Origin: Shimia_B sp038527375
Lineage (GTDB): Bacteria > Pseudomonadota > Alphaproteobacteria > Rhodobacterales > Rhodobacteraceae
DNA length: 64,000 nt
Assembly: GCA_038527375.1 (NCBI GenBank)
Contig: JBCBFU010000007.1
Coordinates: 1-64,000 of the forward strand
Direction of reading: 5' to 3'
The position numbers and the translations under genes were made by a program. A model generated the notes under the pieces. That model was not told the origin of the DNA, did no database searches, and saw only the letters and a program-made list of their open reading frames with translations. Positions 17,375 through 26,027 of this stretch are shown here, piece by piece; the stretch's first letter is position 1, and the number at the start of each line of letters is the position of its first letter.

Positions 17375-18058
17375 ATGCGCATTCTGCTACTGGAAGATGA
17401 TGCCCAACTCGGCGCGTGGATCACGAGCGGCCTGCGCGAGGAAGGCCATGTCGTGGACCACTTCGCGAACGGCAAGGACGCGTTGATCGCCGCGATGGGG
17501 CAGGACTACGACGTGTTGGTGCTCGACCGGATGGTGCCCGGTCTTGACGGGTTGGCGGTTCTGAAATCGCTGCGCGCCTCCAAAAACGCAACGCCCGCCC
17601 TGTTCCTGACCGCCTTGGGCGAGGTCGACGCGCGCATCGAAGGGTTCGAGGCCGGGGGCGATGACTACCTCACCAAACCTTTTGCCTTTGTTGAACTGTC
17701 GGCCCGGGTCGCGGCCTTGGGGCGGCGGGGCGATGGTGTGTCAGCTGAACCTGAAAAGCAGACCCTTTTGCAGCACGGCGACCTCAGCCTCGATCTGTTG
17801 GCGCGGACCTGCAAACGGCAGGGGCAGGAGATCGACTTGATGGCCAAGGAATTCAAACTGCTCGAATATCTGATGCGTCGCCCCGGGCGGCTTGTGACGC
17901 GCACGATGTTGCTGGAACAGGTCTGGGACATGAGCTTTGATCCGACGACCAGCGTTGTCGAGACCCATATCAGCCGCTTGCGGGCCAAGATCGACAAACC
18001 GTTCGAGACCGCATTGATCCGGACCCGCCGGGGTGAGGGGTATGTCTTTGGCTTTTAG
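17375..18058 (+). CDS. OmpR/PhoB-family response regulator
   Basis: 227 residues: receiver domain starting MRILLLEDDAQLG, phospho-acceptor Asp in VLVLDRMVPGLDG, Lys in DYLTKPFAF, then a winged-helix effector domain ending THISRLRAKIDKPF and RTRRGEGYVFGF. It resembles the regulator at 16060, so the two systems look like duplicates. It forms an operon with the following kinase (17-base overlap) and probably with the PepSY gene 81 bases upstream. Confidence 0.9.
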   Translation: MRILLLEDDAQLGAWITSGLREEGHVVDHFANGKDALIAAMGQDYDVLVLDRMVPGLDGLAVLKSLRASKNATPALFLTALGEVDARIEGFEAGGDDYLTKPFAFVELSARVAALGRRGDGVSAEPEKQTLLQHGDLSLDLLARTCKRQGQEIDLMAKEFKLLEYLMRRPGRLVTRTMLLEQVWDMSFDPTTSVVETHISRLRAKIDKPFETALIRTRRGEGYVFGF

Positions 18059-19313
18059 TGTTGCGTGGTTGTGGCGGTCTTCGACGGTCAGGCTCGCGCT
18101 CATCCTCGCGGTGATCTTTGCGCTGGGCATGGCGGTGGCCGTCTTTACGGCGCTGACGGTTGGTGGGTCAGTTTTTGAACGGCGCACGGATGCCACGCTT
18201 CAGGCGATGGCGTCCTCGGCTGATCTGCAGGGATCACGCGGCGATGGCTTTGGCCTGATCCTGCGAGAGGCGGGCGACCTGCAAGACCTGCCGAGGGCCT
18301 TTGACCGCGTGGCGGATCGCGGCGGCGGCACGATTACTTTGGACAGGGACTTCCGAAACTCTGAAAGCTGGCGGGTCTTTGTAGGGCCCGACGCGCGCGG
18401 TGCGGCGGTCCTTGTGGCCGTGCCGCTGGATGATGGGGAGGAGGCGCTGGAGCTGCTCAGCGGCGTCTTGTGGACCACCGTGGCCGTTGTGATCGCGCTG
18501 AGCCTTCTGATTGGTCTGGTGGCCGGCGTACTTGGGCGGCGCAGGCTCAGGCGGATCAACCAGACGCTGTCGGCGCTGGCTGCGGGGGATTTGTCCGCGC
18601 GTACGGGGATCGCGGCAACGTCTGATGATCTGAGCGAAATGGCAGGCCAGGTCGATATCGCAGCCGCAGAGTTGGAGCAGCTTGTCGCGCAAACCCGTCA
18701 TTTGAGCGCGAGCCTTGCCCATGATCTGCGCACGCCGCTTGCCCGTCTGCGATCCCGGTTGGAGGTCTTGCCCGAAGGGGAGGAGAGGGGCGCGGCCCTC
18801 GAGGAGGTCGAGCATCTGTCGTCCGTGTTCGACACGATCATGCGCGTGGCCCGCATTGAGGCGGCCCAAGGCACAGATGGGTTCGAAGCGGTTGCGCTGG
18901 GACCGTTTGCGCAGGAGTTGCACGAGATCTTTGGCGCCGTGGTCGAAGATGCGGGCAAAACACTGGCGCTGGACGTCTCGCAACCGGCTGAGGTGCTGGC
19001 AGATCGTCAGATGCTTGTGCAAATGGTCGCCAACCTGATCCAGAACGCCATCCGCCATGGCGGCGCGAACATCACGCTCAAGGTTGGTGGGGCCGCGATT
19101 GGAGTGTGCGACGACGGTCCCGGCGTCGATCCTGCGGACTACGCCCAGATCGTCAAACCCATGGTTCGGCTTGATGCCGCGCGCCATACCGAAGGCACCG
19201 GGCTGGGCCTTTCGCTCGTGCGCGCCGTGGCGACGCGTCACCGCGCCGATCTGCACTTGTCACCCTGCCAGCCGCAGGGTTTGAGCGTGATGGTGAAGTT
19301 TGCAGATTTGTAA
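18042..19313 (+). CDS. two-component sensor histidine kinase
   Basis: About 423 residues. Membrane segments lie near residues 16-38 and 145-168, with a periplasmic domain of about 100 residues between and a HAMP region after. The H-box is ASLAHDLRTPLARLRSRLE, the N-box NLIQNAIRHG, and the G-boxes DDGPGVDP and GTGLGLSLV. ATG at 18042 is preferred; a GTG nine bases earlier is possible. It overlaps the regulator stop. Its own stop codon lies inside the TTGTAA block of the next promoter. Confidence 0.9.
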   Translation: MSLAFSVAWLWRSSTVRLALILAVIFALGMAVAVFTALTVGGSVFERRTDATLQAMASSADLQGSRGDGFGLILREAGDLQDLPRAFDRVADRGGGTITLDRDFRNSESWRVFVGPDARGAAVLVAVPLDDGEEALELLSGVLWTTVAVVIALSLLIGLVAGVLGRRRLRRINQTLSALAAGDLSARTGIAATSDDLSEMAGQVDIAAAELEQLVAQTRHLSASLAHDLRTPLARLRSRLEVLPEGEERGAALEEVEHLSSVFDTIMRVARIEAAQGTDGFEAVALGPFAQELHEIFGAVVEDAGKTLALDVSQPAEVLADRQMLVQMVANLIQNAIRHGGANITLKVGGAAIGVCDDGPGVDPADYAQIVKPMVRLDAARHTEGTGLGLSLVRAVATRHRADLHLSPCQPQGLSVMVKFADL

Positions 19314-19362
19314 ACTTCGCACCAAGCGCGCGTAAGTTCCGGGCCTCATATCAGTTTCATCG
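19308..19362 (+). promoter_or_regulatory. candidate response-regulator site and promoter of the gene at 19392
   Basis: TTGTAA (19308-19313) is followed exactly 39 bases later by CATATC and AGTTTCATCG (19347-19362). This reproduces the arrangement at 16860-16914. A second GTAAGTTCC (19332-19340) partly repeats the GTAAACTTC at 19310, as expected for tandem binding of an OmpR-type regulator. Confidence 0.5.
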
Positions 19363-19380
19363 CAACGAGAGATGAAACTG
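19352..19380 (+). promoter_or_regulatory. leader hairpin just before a ribosome site
   Basis: CAGTTTCAT (19352-19360) and ATGAAACTG (19372-19380) are perfect 9-base complements around an 11-base loop. The GGAG ribosome site follows directly, and the start codon is at 19392. It could be an operator or an RNA hairpin affecting translation. Confidence 0.45.
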
Positions 19381-19391
19381 GAGACCCCGAA

Positions 19392-19601
19392 ATGCAAAAG
19401 CACATCAACAAAATCGCATCCACCGCCGCCGGCTTTGGCCTGTTCCTGATCGGCTGTGTCACTGCCGGCCTCGGTCTGGTGGTTGTCTTCTACCTTGCCC
19501 TGTTCGCCTTGGTTGTCGGGGCCTTGGGCGTCCTCGCGCTGCCACTTCTGAACCTGATCGGGCGCGCCGCCGCAGCCGACGAAGACACGGCCACGGCCTG
19601 A
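19392..19601 (+). CDS. small membrane protein of unknown function
   Basis: 69 residues with two hydrophobic helices (about residues 13-33 and 36-56: GFGLFLIGCVTAGLGLVVVF and LALFALVVGALGVLALPLL) and a short acidic tail. No family recognised. A clear GGAG ribosome site and its own promoter-like region support it as real. It precedes a b-type cytochrome by 32 bases and may assist it or form part of the same response. Confidence 0.6.
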   Translation: MQKHINKIASTAAGFGLFLIGCVTAGLGLVVVFYLALFALVVGALGVLALPLLNLIGRAAAADEDTATA

Positions 19602-19633
19602 ACCACAAAACGCACCAACGGGGGAGAAGACAG

Positions 19634-20164
19634 ATGACAGCGCAATCGCACGGTTTTGTCACGCGCACGATCCATTGGGTCTCGGCGGCGCTCATTGGGT
19701 ATGGGTATCTGAAGGGGCTCGATGGCGTGGGGCAACTCGCTGACCCCGCGCTTTTGCGGTTCGAGGTGATCTATGCCTCGGCTCTGGGCCTCGTGTTCTT
19801 GGTCCGCTTTTTGTGGACCACCTACATCGCTGGTCCCACACGCCTGCCGCAGGACGCGCCGCGCTGGGAACACAGGCTGTCGCGGGCGGTGCACCTTGGC
19901 CTTTATGCGGGCGTCTTTGGCATCGTTTTGTCCGGGCTGGGGATCGCGCTGGCCTATTCCACACCCGCGTTGGGGGCGGCGGTCCTTGCCGGGATGGTTG
20001 GCCTGCACGAAGTCTTTCTGGCTGCACTGCCGGTGCTGTTGGCGGGGCATGTGGCTGGTGCGCTTTGGCACAAGGTCGTGCGCAATGATGGCGTTCTGGA
20101 GAGCATGACGGGGCGACTGCCTTGGCGCAAAACCGCGCAGGCCGACAGCCCGGCGAGTTCGTAA
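19634..20164 (+). CDS. cytochrome b561-type membrane protein
   Basis: 176 residues with four hydrophobic helices and histidines at suitable places: H in VTRTIHWVSAALIG (helix 1), H in LSRAVHLGLYAGV, H in GLHEVF and H in LAGHVAGALWHKVV. This is the pattern of di-heme cytochrome b561/Ni-Fe-hydrogenase-type b subunits that move electrons across the inner membrane. The partner is unknown. Its link to the PepSY/two-component locus, through a shared promoter pattern, suggests a redox or envelope-stress response. Confidence 0.8.
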   Translation: MTAQSHGFVTRTIHWVSAALIGYGYLKGLDGVGQLADPALLRFEVIYASALGLVFLVRFLWTTYIAGPTRLPQDAPRWEHRLSRAVHLGLYAGVFGIVLSGLGIALAYSTPALGAAVLAGMVGLHEVFLAALPVLLAGHVAGALWHKVVRNDGVLESMTGRLPWRKTAQADSPASS

Positions 20165-20341
20165 CGCAGGACTGCCCGGATCAGACGAGGTTTCGATCCG
20201 GGCGGGCATCCGCATCGATCGCCCAATCCTGGAGCGATTGCGCGCGACAACCGGAAAGTGTGTGCTATGCCCTCGAACAAGTGGCGTACGAGCCGCGCGT
20301 AAGATTTGATTTGCAGGGCTTTTGAGTACGTGACGGAGCCG

Positions 20342-20905
20342 ATGAACGACGCCGGATGGAGCCTTCGGGCGCGCTTGCGCCACGATACGCGCGACATTCA
20401 TGACGAATTGGACACGCTCGTGTCCCAGTTTGATCTGACATCCGCGGCCGGCTTGGCCGGATTTCTCCAAATGCAGGTTACAGCCATGCGCGCGCTGGAT
20501 CGGGTGGCGGCGGACGGGATGTCCCATTCCGCGATGTACGACCTGCGGGAGCGGGCGGTTAGCGACCTCGACAGCTTAGGCGTGCCTGTCGAGACAGGGG
20601 CCGCTGAAACCGAAGCACAGGTCCACCCATTGGCGGTGGACTACGCCATCGCCGGGTCACGGCTGGGGACCCAAGTCCTCAAACAACGGTGGCAGCAGTC
20701 GACCGATCCCCAAGTCGCTGGGGCCGACGCCTACTTTACGGCACCAAGCTATATCGATCTTTGGAAGGCGTTTTGTTCGACCACCGGCGCGATGCCAGGA
20801 ACTGGCGCAGAGGCCGAACAGATCGTGGGCGACGCAAACGGACTGTTTGCGCTCTACGCCCGCTGCGCCCGCGCAGCCCTACCGACGGAGACCGCGCATG
20901 CATGA
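20342..20905 (+). CDS. bphO: biliverdin-producing heme oxygenase
   Basis: 187 residues of the bacteriophytochrome-linked heme oxygenase family. The proximal heme His is H20 in LRHDTRDIHDELD, followed by helical segments and a distal GSRLGTQVLKQRW segment typical of BphO. It opens heme to biliverdin IXalpha, the chromophore of bacteriophytochromes. The ATG at 20342 follows a GGAG. It overlaps the downstream phytochrome start by eight bases, so the two form a transcription unit. Because the phytochrome is truncated, the biological use of the biliverdin is unclear. Confidence 0.85.
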   Translation: MNDAGWSLRARLRHDTRDIHDELDTLVSQFDLTSAAGLAGFLQMQVTAMRALDRVAADGMSHSAMYDLRERAVSDLDSLGVPVETGAAETEAQVHPLAVDYAIAGSRLGTQVLKQRWQQSTDPQVAGADAYFTAPSYIDLWKAFCSTTGAMPGTGAEAEQIVGDANGLFALYARCARAALPTETAHA

Positions 20906-22607
20906 ACAGCAGGCAAGCCCGCACAGCACCGACTATGACCTGACAAACTGCGATCGAGAGCCGATACACATTCTGGGGCATGTTCAATCCTATGGGTGTC
21001 TGATCGCCGTATCGTCGGACTGGATGGTGACCTATGCGTCCGAAAACTGTGACGCGCTCCTGGGCCTCGATGCGCGCGCGATCGTGGGCTCGCGCTTCAT
21101 CGATCTCTTTCCCGAAGCATCGGTTCACCACCTGCGATCGTCCATGCAGATCATGGGCTATGAGGCAGGTACCGCGCGCACCTATTCCTATAACGTGATG
21201 CAGGACGACCGTGCCTACGACGTGTCGATCTCGCAAAGCGACCAGAACTATGTGCTGGAGTTTGAGCCGCGCACAGATGCCGCCCCTTTGCCGTCTGAAA
21301 ACGCAGCAACGGTGCGGGGGCTGATGACGCGGATCAAGCGCCACGACACGTCCGAGGCCATGGCGCGCGAGGCCGTCCGCGCCGTCAAGCTCCTGACCGG
21401 CTTTGATCGAGTGATGGTCTACAAGTTTAACGAGGACGACACCGGTACCGTGATCGCAGAGGCCGCAGAGCCGGACCAAGAGGCGTTTCTGGGTCTGCGC
21501 TATCCGGCCAGTGACATTCCCAAACAGGCCCGCGCGCTTTATGTGCGCAGCCCGCTGCGCATTATCTCGGACGTGGATGGTCAGACGCACCCGATCTATC
21601 CCGAACGCGATCCCAACGGGCGCCCGCTCGATCTATCGATGGCGGTGACGCGTGCCGTGTCGCCGATCCATCTGGAATACCTACGGAATATGGGGGTCGC
21701 GGCGTCGCTGTCTGTCTCGATCCTTCGGAATGGCAAGCTGTGGGGGCTGTTCGCCTGCCATCACCGGGCGCCGCGCCATATCTCCTACGAGGCGCGCAGC
21801 CAGATCACCGATCCGCGGCGAAACCTAGGGCGCTTGATGTCAACGCCCTTGGTCGATCGCGCTTTCCCAGCTTTCCAGAAACGTGCGCCGGTTGAGCGGA
21901 TCAAGATAGACCAAAAGGGTCGGGCCCAAACGAATGGGACCAAAGCTCAACTCTCCCGGGGCGTTGGCCGAAGCGAGCGGTGGCAAACCCCAATCGCCCA
22001 CGGTCTCGCGCAGGCCGGTGTCCAGCAGCGCATCGATAAACTGTCCTGCCTCGCGCGGGTGTTCGGCGGTTTTGGGCAAGATGGCTGTGCGCAACATGAC
22101 GTTGTCGAAATCCTCGAGGACGATGATCTCGAGTCCCTGTGTACCCGGATCGCCCAGCCGCTGGGTCGCGTAACTGCCCAGCACATTGTACGCGACGGCC
22201 AGCTTGCCATCGGCCACATCGTCGATCATCTGCGCCGAACAGCAATAGAGCACCGGGTCCAGCCGCCCCATCACCTCGGTCAATCGCCAGTAGGCATCGG
22301 AAATCCGGGCCTCCTGCGTGGCAAAGAGATAGCCCAGACCGCTGCTGCGCAAATCATAGGTCCCGACAGCCCCCGAAAACCGGTCCGCGTTTTCCCGCAG
22401 GACTGCGATCAGGTCTTGGCGTGTCCGGGGCACATCCAACCCCTCGAACACTTGGGTCGAGACGACCGCAACCGCGGGTTCCGAGGTGAACGCAAAAATC
22501 AGGTCCCGCCATTTCGCCCAACTGGGCAAGGCGCCCGTCGTGTCAGAGGCGTAAGCTTGGGCGAAGCCGTCATTGGCCAATTGAAATTGCAGGTCCATCG
22601 CCGATGA
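20898..22607 (+). pseudogene. bphP: bacteriophytochrome truncated after PAS-GAF, reading into antisense sequence
   Basis: The first 303 or so codons are a bacteriophytochrome photosensory core. The chromophore-binding Cys is C18 in TNCDREPIHI; a PAS domain spans about 20-120; a GAF domain spans about 140-300 with the invariant SDIP (D206), IHLEYLRNMGV (H258) and FACHH (H288). After codon 303 (about 21807) similarity stops at once. There is no PHY domain and no histidine kinase. The frame then runs about 265 codons through the complement of a binding-protein gene (21840-22889, minus strand) before a stop at 22607. The deletion junction therefore lies at about 21807-21840. A PAS-GAF fragment might still bind biliverdin, but signalling output is lost. 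Confidence 0.8.
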
Positions 22608-22889
22608 GATCACGACATCGTACTGGGCCCCGTCGCGAATGGCCCCATAGGCTTCGGTGCTCGAACTGACGGTGTAGTCGACGCCGATCCCGGAATGCCG
22701 GTCCTGAAAGGCCGCGATATAGGGTTCGAACACGTCCAGATCGGCGGTCGACAGAACCTTGATGACGACCGGCGCATCAGCGTTGAACAAACGGCGCTCT
22801 TCGATCGTCTGTGCGTGCACCGGCAGGACAGCGCCCAACGTGGCGAGCGCCAAACCAGCTAGGCCAATGGTAAATTCAGCAAAACGCAT
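21840..22889 (-). CDS. periplasmic ABC-type substrate-binding protein linked to the TctDE-like system
   Basis: 349 residues: signal peptide (GLALATLGAVLPVHAQ), then an iron/thiosulfate-type binding-protein fold (VIKVLSTADLDVFEPYIAAF, DVVISSAMDLQFQLAND, GYLFATQEA). No transporter permease accompanies it. The start overlaps the sensor-kinase stop by 31 bases, placing it as third gene of a regulator-kinase-binding protein operon. Such orphan binding proteins beside TctE-type kinases may present the ligand to the sensor; this is inference. Its 3' end abuts the phytochrome truncation. Confidence 0.85.
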   Translation of the reverse strand: MRFAEFTIGLAGLALATLGAVLPVHAQTIEERRLFNADAPVVIKVLSTADLDVFEPYIAAFQDRHSGIGVDYTVSSSTEAYGAIRDGAQYDVVISSAMDLQFQLANDGFAQAYASDTTGALPSWAKWRDLIFAFTSEPAVAVVSTQVFEGLDVPRTRQDLIAVLRENADRFSGAVGTYDLRSSGLGYLFATQEARISDAYWRLTEVMGRLDPVLYCCSAQMIDDVADGKLAVAYNVLGSYATQRLGDPGTQGLEIIVLEDFDNVMLRTAILPKTAEHPREAGQFIDALLDTGLRETVGDWGLPPLASANAPGELSFGPIRLGPTLLVYLDPLNRRTFLESWESAIDQGR

Positions 22890-24226
22890 GTCCCGCCCCC
22901 TTTATGGTTGGAGAGTTCGAGCGTGCCGCCATGGGCCTCGACCACGTCCCGCGCGATTGTCAGGCCCAAGCCCGATCCCACGGTCCCGGCCGAATTTGTC
23001 CCCCGTTGAAAGCGCGCGGTATACACATCGGCCGGCGTATCCCCCAGCCCCGGACCACGGTCGGTGACCGTGATGCGCGCGCGCGTCTCTGCCTGATCCA
23101 CGACAACAGACACTTGCGTTTCGGGCGGGGAGTATTTGACGGCGTTGTCGAGCACGTTGCGCAACGCACTGTCGAGCAACAGCTTGTCCCCGCGCACGGG
23201 CGCAGGCGTGGCGACGAGGTGGATATCGATATCCTTGAGATCCGCCGTCGGCTGGAGCGAGGCTGTCGCGGCCTGTGCGATCTGCGCCAAATCCAGCTCC
23301 GCATCGGCCAGTTGTTCGGCCCGGAAGGCCACCGTCGCGTGATCGAGCAATTGTGTGGCCGAGCGCGAGCTTTCATCCACCGCGCGGATAATCTGGCGCA
23401 TATGCTGCGCCTGACCGGGATCGCGCGCGTTGCGCAGCGCGATCTCAGCCTGCGCGCGCACGGTGGCAAGGGGCGTGCGGATGCGGTGCGCGGCCTCTGC
23501 GATGAAATCCTCAGATTGCCGCAAGGACCTGGCGAGCCGTTCGATCAGTCGGTTCAAGGAGGTCATGAGCGGCGCAAGCTCCTCGGGCGGGGTCTGCCGC
23601 AAGGGGCGCAGGTCCGATGGCCCGCGCCGGGCCACCGCGTCCGCGATGTCCGTCAACTGCCGCAAGGAGGTGCGCGCCACGATGGCCGACAGCACAACCG
23701 CCAAGATGAAAAACACGACGCTCAGAAGGGCCGCCTGCCGCGACAACTCCCGCGTGATCTGCGAAACGCCGTTGCGGGTCTGCCCGACGGACACCGTGAC
23801 AGGAACTGCGCTGGGCGAGGCAAGCACCACGCGCGTCACCGACGCCACCCGCACCGCGTCACCCTGATGCGTCACCGTCTCCAACCGCGTCACGCCGCGC
23901 GCCGGGGGATCGGCAGGACCCGAAATCCCGCCATTGCCGGTCAGCGTCCGCCCATCTGCCATGACGTGATAGAACACGCGATCCTCGCTCACCGCCCCCA
24001 ACATGGAAAACGCGGAATAGGGCAGTTCCAGACGGACCTCGCCGTCGACGCTGCGCAGCGCCTCCGCGATGATATTGGCGGACGCCACGAGGATATTGTC
24101 CTGCGTCCGTTCCGCCGCCTGTTGCGCGAAACTCGACACAAGGAGCCAAGACAGGATCGACAGCAAGGCGGCCACCAGCGCAAGAAGGACCGTCAGACGC
24201 CGCGTGATGGAGCCTGCGCCCTTCAC
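22859..24226 (-). CDS. TctE-like sensor histidine kinase
   Basis: 455 residues. Transmembrane helices lie near residues 12-32 and 160-180, enclosing a periplasmic domain of about 130 residues. The H-box is AAHRIRTPLATVRAQ (Arg in place of the usual Leu/Glu), the N-box VLDNAVKYS, and the G-boxes DRGPGLGD and GSGLGLTIA. The GTG start overlaps the regulator stop (GTGA). Placement beside the divergent tctCBA genes marks it as the sensor for the transported carboxylate. Confidence 0.88.
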   Translation of the reverse strand: MKGAGSITRRLTVLLALVAALLSILSWLLVSSFAQQAAERTQDNILVASANIIAEALRSVDGEVRLELPYSAFSMLGAVSEDRVFYHVMADGRTLTGNGGISGPADPPARGVTRLETVTHQGDAVRVASVTRVVLASPSAVPVTVSVGQTRNGVSQITRELSRQAALLSVVFFILAVVLSAIVARTSLRQLTDIADAVARRGPSDLRPLRQTPPEELAPLMTSLNRLIERLARSLRQSEDFIAEAAHRIRTPLATVRAQAEIALRNARDPGQAQHMRQIIRAVDESSRSATQLLDHATVAFRAEQLADAELDLAQIAQAATASLQPTADLKDIDIHLVATPAPVRGDKLLLDSALRNVLDNAVKYSPPETQVSVVVDQAETRARITVTDRGPGLGDTPADVYTARFQRGTNSAGTVGSGLGLTIARDVVEAHGGTLELSNHKGGGTCVLLNLPLA

Positions 24227-24885
24227 TTGGTGTTGAGCCGGTAGCCCAGCCCGCGCACGGTCTCGATCCGCGCGGCCACCGGTTCCAGTTTGCGCCGCAA
24301 ACGCCCGACATAAACCTCGATCGCGTTCTCGGTGATATCACTGTCATAGGAAAACAGGCGATCGACGAGGTGCGACTTGGACAGGATCTGACCCTTGTGG
24401 CGGACAAAGACCTCGAGCAGGCGCATTTCGCGATTGCGCAGGTCGATCACCTGCCCATCGGATGTGAGCATCCCCGACGTCATGTCAAAGACCGCCGTGC
24501 CCACATCGACATCGTTGGACACCGCGCCGCCGCGGCGCCTCAGAACAGCGCGGCAGCGCGCCTCAAGCTCGGAGAAATCGAAGGGCTTAGTGATGTAATC
24601 ATCGGCCCCTTGATCGAGCGCGCCCACCCGGTCGCTGATCTGGCTGCGGGCCGTCAACATGATCACGGGCGTCTGCGATCCCGCGGGTCGCGCCGCCAGA
24701 AAATCGCGCCCGTCGCCGTCCGGCAGCATGACATCAAGGAGAATCAGATCGTACTGGGCGGCAGCCAGGCAGTCGGTCGCATCCGCCAGCGTGCCTGCAT
24801 GATCGACCGCATGCCCGTCCAATTCGATGCGGCTTTTGACGGCCTGCGCCAGCTCCTCATTGTCCTCAACCAACAGATATCGCAC
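24223..24885 (-). CDS. TctD-like response regulator
   Basis: 220 residues: receiver with acidic pocket VEDNEE, phospho-acceptor Asp in LILLDVMLPDGDGRD, Lys in DYITKPFDF, then an OmpR-type winged helix (DLRNREMRLLEVFVRHKGQ, VYVGRLRRKLEPV). It heads the operon with the kinase and the binding protein and is divergent from tctC. A likely target site is the direct repeat at 24950-24966 between them. Confidence 0.9.
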   Translation of the reverse strand: MRYLLVEDNEELAQAVKSRIELDGHAVDHAGTLADATDCLAAAQYDLILLDVMLPDGDGRDFLAARPAGSQTPVIMLTARSQISDRVGALDQGADDYITKPFDFSELEARCRAVLRRRGGAVSNDVDVGTAVFDMTSGMLTSDGQVIDLRNREMRLLEVFVRHKGQILSKSHLVDRLFSYDSDITENAIEVYVGRLRRKLEPVAARIETVRGLGYRLNTK

Positions 24886-24949
24886 GGGTTTTCGGGGTCC
24901 TCTGTGGTTTGCGGCGGCGCGCGTCCCCCGGCGCGGGGTGCTGCGCGCG

Positions 24950-24966
24950 TGTCAGGCCGGTGTCAG
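24950..24966 (+). promoter_or_regulatory. direct repeat, candidate TctD-type operator
   Basis: TGTCAG at 24950-24955 and again at 24961-24966, an 11-base period (one helical turn), as OmpR-family regulators prefer. It lies 65 bases upstream of the divergent regulator gene and 65 bases before tctC. Confidence 0.45.
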
Positions 24967-25030
24967 CTTTGTGTGGTTAGCTGCGAAAATGGTCAGCGAA
25001 AAGCGGCCTGTCAAATGGGAGGAAATACCA

Positions 25031-26017
25031 ATGAACACCTTTGGGTGGACACGCCGCGCCGTCATGGCAGCGGCCACTGCAACTTTGGCTCTGGGCGGCA
25101 TGGCACAGGCCGGTGGGCACCAAGTTCTTGATGAAGTGCACTTCTTGATCCCCGGCGGCGCCGGCGGCGGTTGGGACGGCACGGCGCGTGGCACGGGCGA
25201 GGCTCTGACGGGCGCGGGCCTCGTGGGATCGGCCAGCTACGAAAACATGTCCGGTGGCGGCGGCGGTGTGGCGATTGCCCACCTGATCGAAAACGCGGAC
25301 TCGCTCGGCAACACGATGATGGTCAACTCGACGCCCATCGTGATCCGCTCGCTGACGGGTGTGTTCCCGCAGTCCTTCCGCGACCTGACGCTGGTTGCGG
25401 GCACCATCGGGGACTACGCGGCCATTGTCGTGAACTCCGACAGCGACATCACCTCGATGGATGAGCTTCTGGCCGCCTACCGTGAAGACGGCGCGCGCTT
25501 TGCCATCGGCGGCGGTTCGGTTCCGGGTGGCATGGACCACCTTGTGGCCGCAATGGCGATGCAGGCTGCCGGTGAAGACCCGACCGCCTTCAACTACATC
25601 CCCTATGACGCAGGCGGCGCCGCGATGGCGGGTCTTCTGTCGGGCGAGATCAAGGCCCTGTCGACCGGCTTCTCCGAGGCCGTGGCTCTGGCCCAGCAGG
25701 GTGAGGTACGCATCCTCGGCGTGACCGCCGACGAACGCGTAGACGCCTACGCAGATGCGCCCACGCTCAAGGAACAAGGGCTCGACACGACCTTCGTCAA
25801 CTGGCGTGGTTTCTTCGCGGCACCGGGTGTCTCGGACGAGCAGCTCGGGAAATTCCAGGCCGCCCTGACCGAAATGTACGAGACCCCCGAATGGGAAGAA
25901 GTGCGCGCCCGCAACGGCTGGGTCAACATCCACAACAATGGTGATGATTTCCGCACGTTCCTCGAGAACCAAGAACAGGTGATAGGCGATCTGATGAAGA
26001 CGCTGGGCTTCCTGTAA
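25031..26017 (+). CDS. tctC: tripartite tricarboxylate transporter substrate-binding protein
   Basis: 328 residues of the TctC/Bug family: signal peptide (TRRAVMAAATATLALGGMAQA), then VHFLIPGGAGGGWDGTARG, the beta-strand and loop that wraps the carboxylate, and a later KALSTGFSEAVALAQQGEVRILG. It captures the substrate in the periplasm for TctAB. The ATG at 25031 has GGAGGAA seven bases ahead. A structured 214-base inverted element separates it from tctB. Confidence 0.92.
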   Translation: MNTFGWTRRAVMAAATATLALGGMAQAGGHQVLDEVHFLIPGGAGGGWDGTARGTGEALTGAGLVGSASYENMSGGGGGVAIAHLIENADSLGNTMMVNSTPIVIRSLTGVFPQSFRDLTLVAGTIGDYAAIVVNSDSDITSMDELLAAYREDGARFAIGGGSVPGGMDHLVAAMAMQAAGEDPTAFNYIPYDAGGAAMAGLLSGEIKALSTGFSEAVALAQQGEVRILGVTADERVDAYADAPTLKEQGLDTTFVNWRGFFAAPGVSDEQLGKFQAALTEMYETPEWEEVRARNGWVNIHNNGDDFRTFLENQEQVIGDLMKTLGFL

Positions 26018-26027
26018 ACACTCAGGT

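Noticed and set aside
22904..24244. 446-codon plus-strand open frame opposite the TctE-like kinase
   Set aside because: Antisense shadow; no family resemblance.
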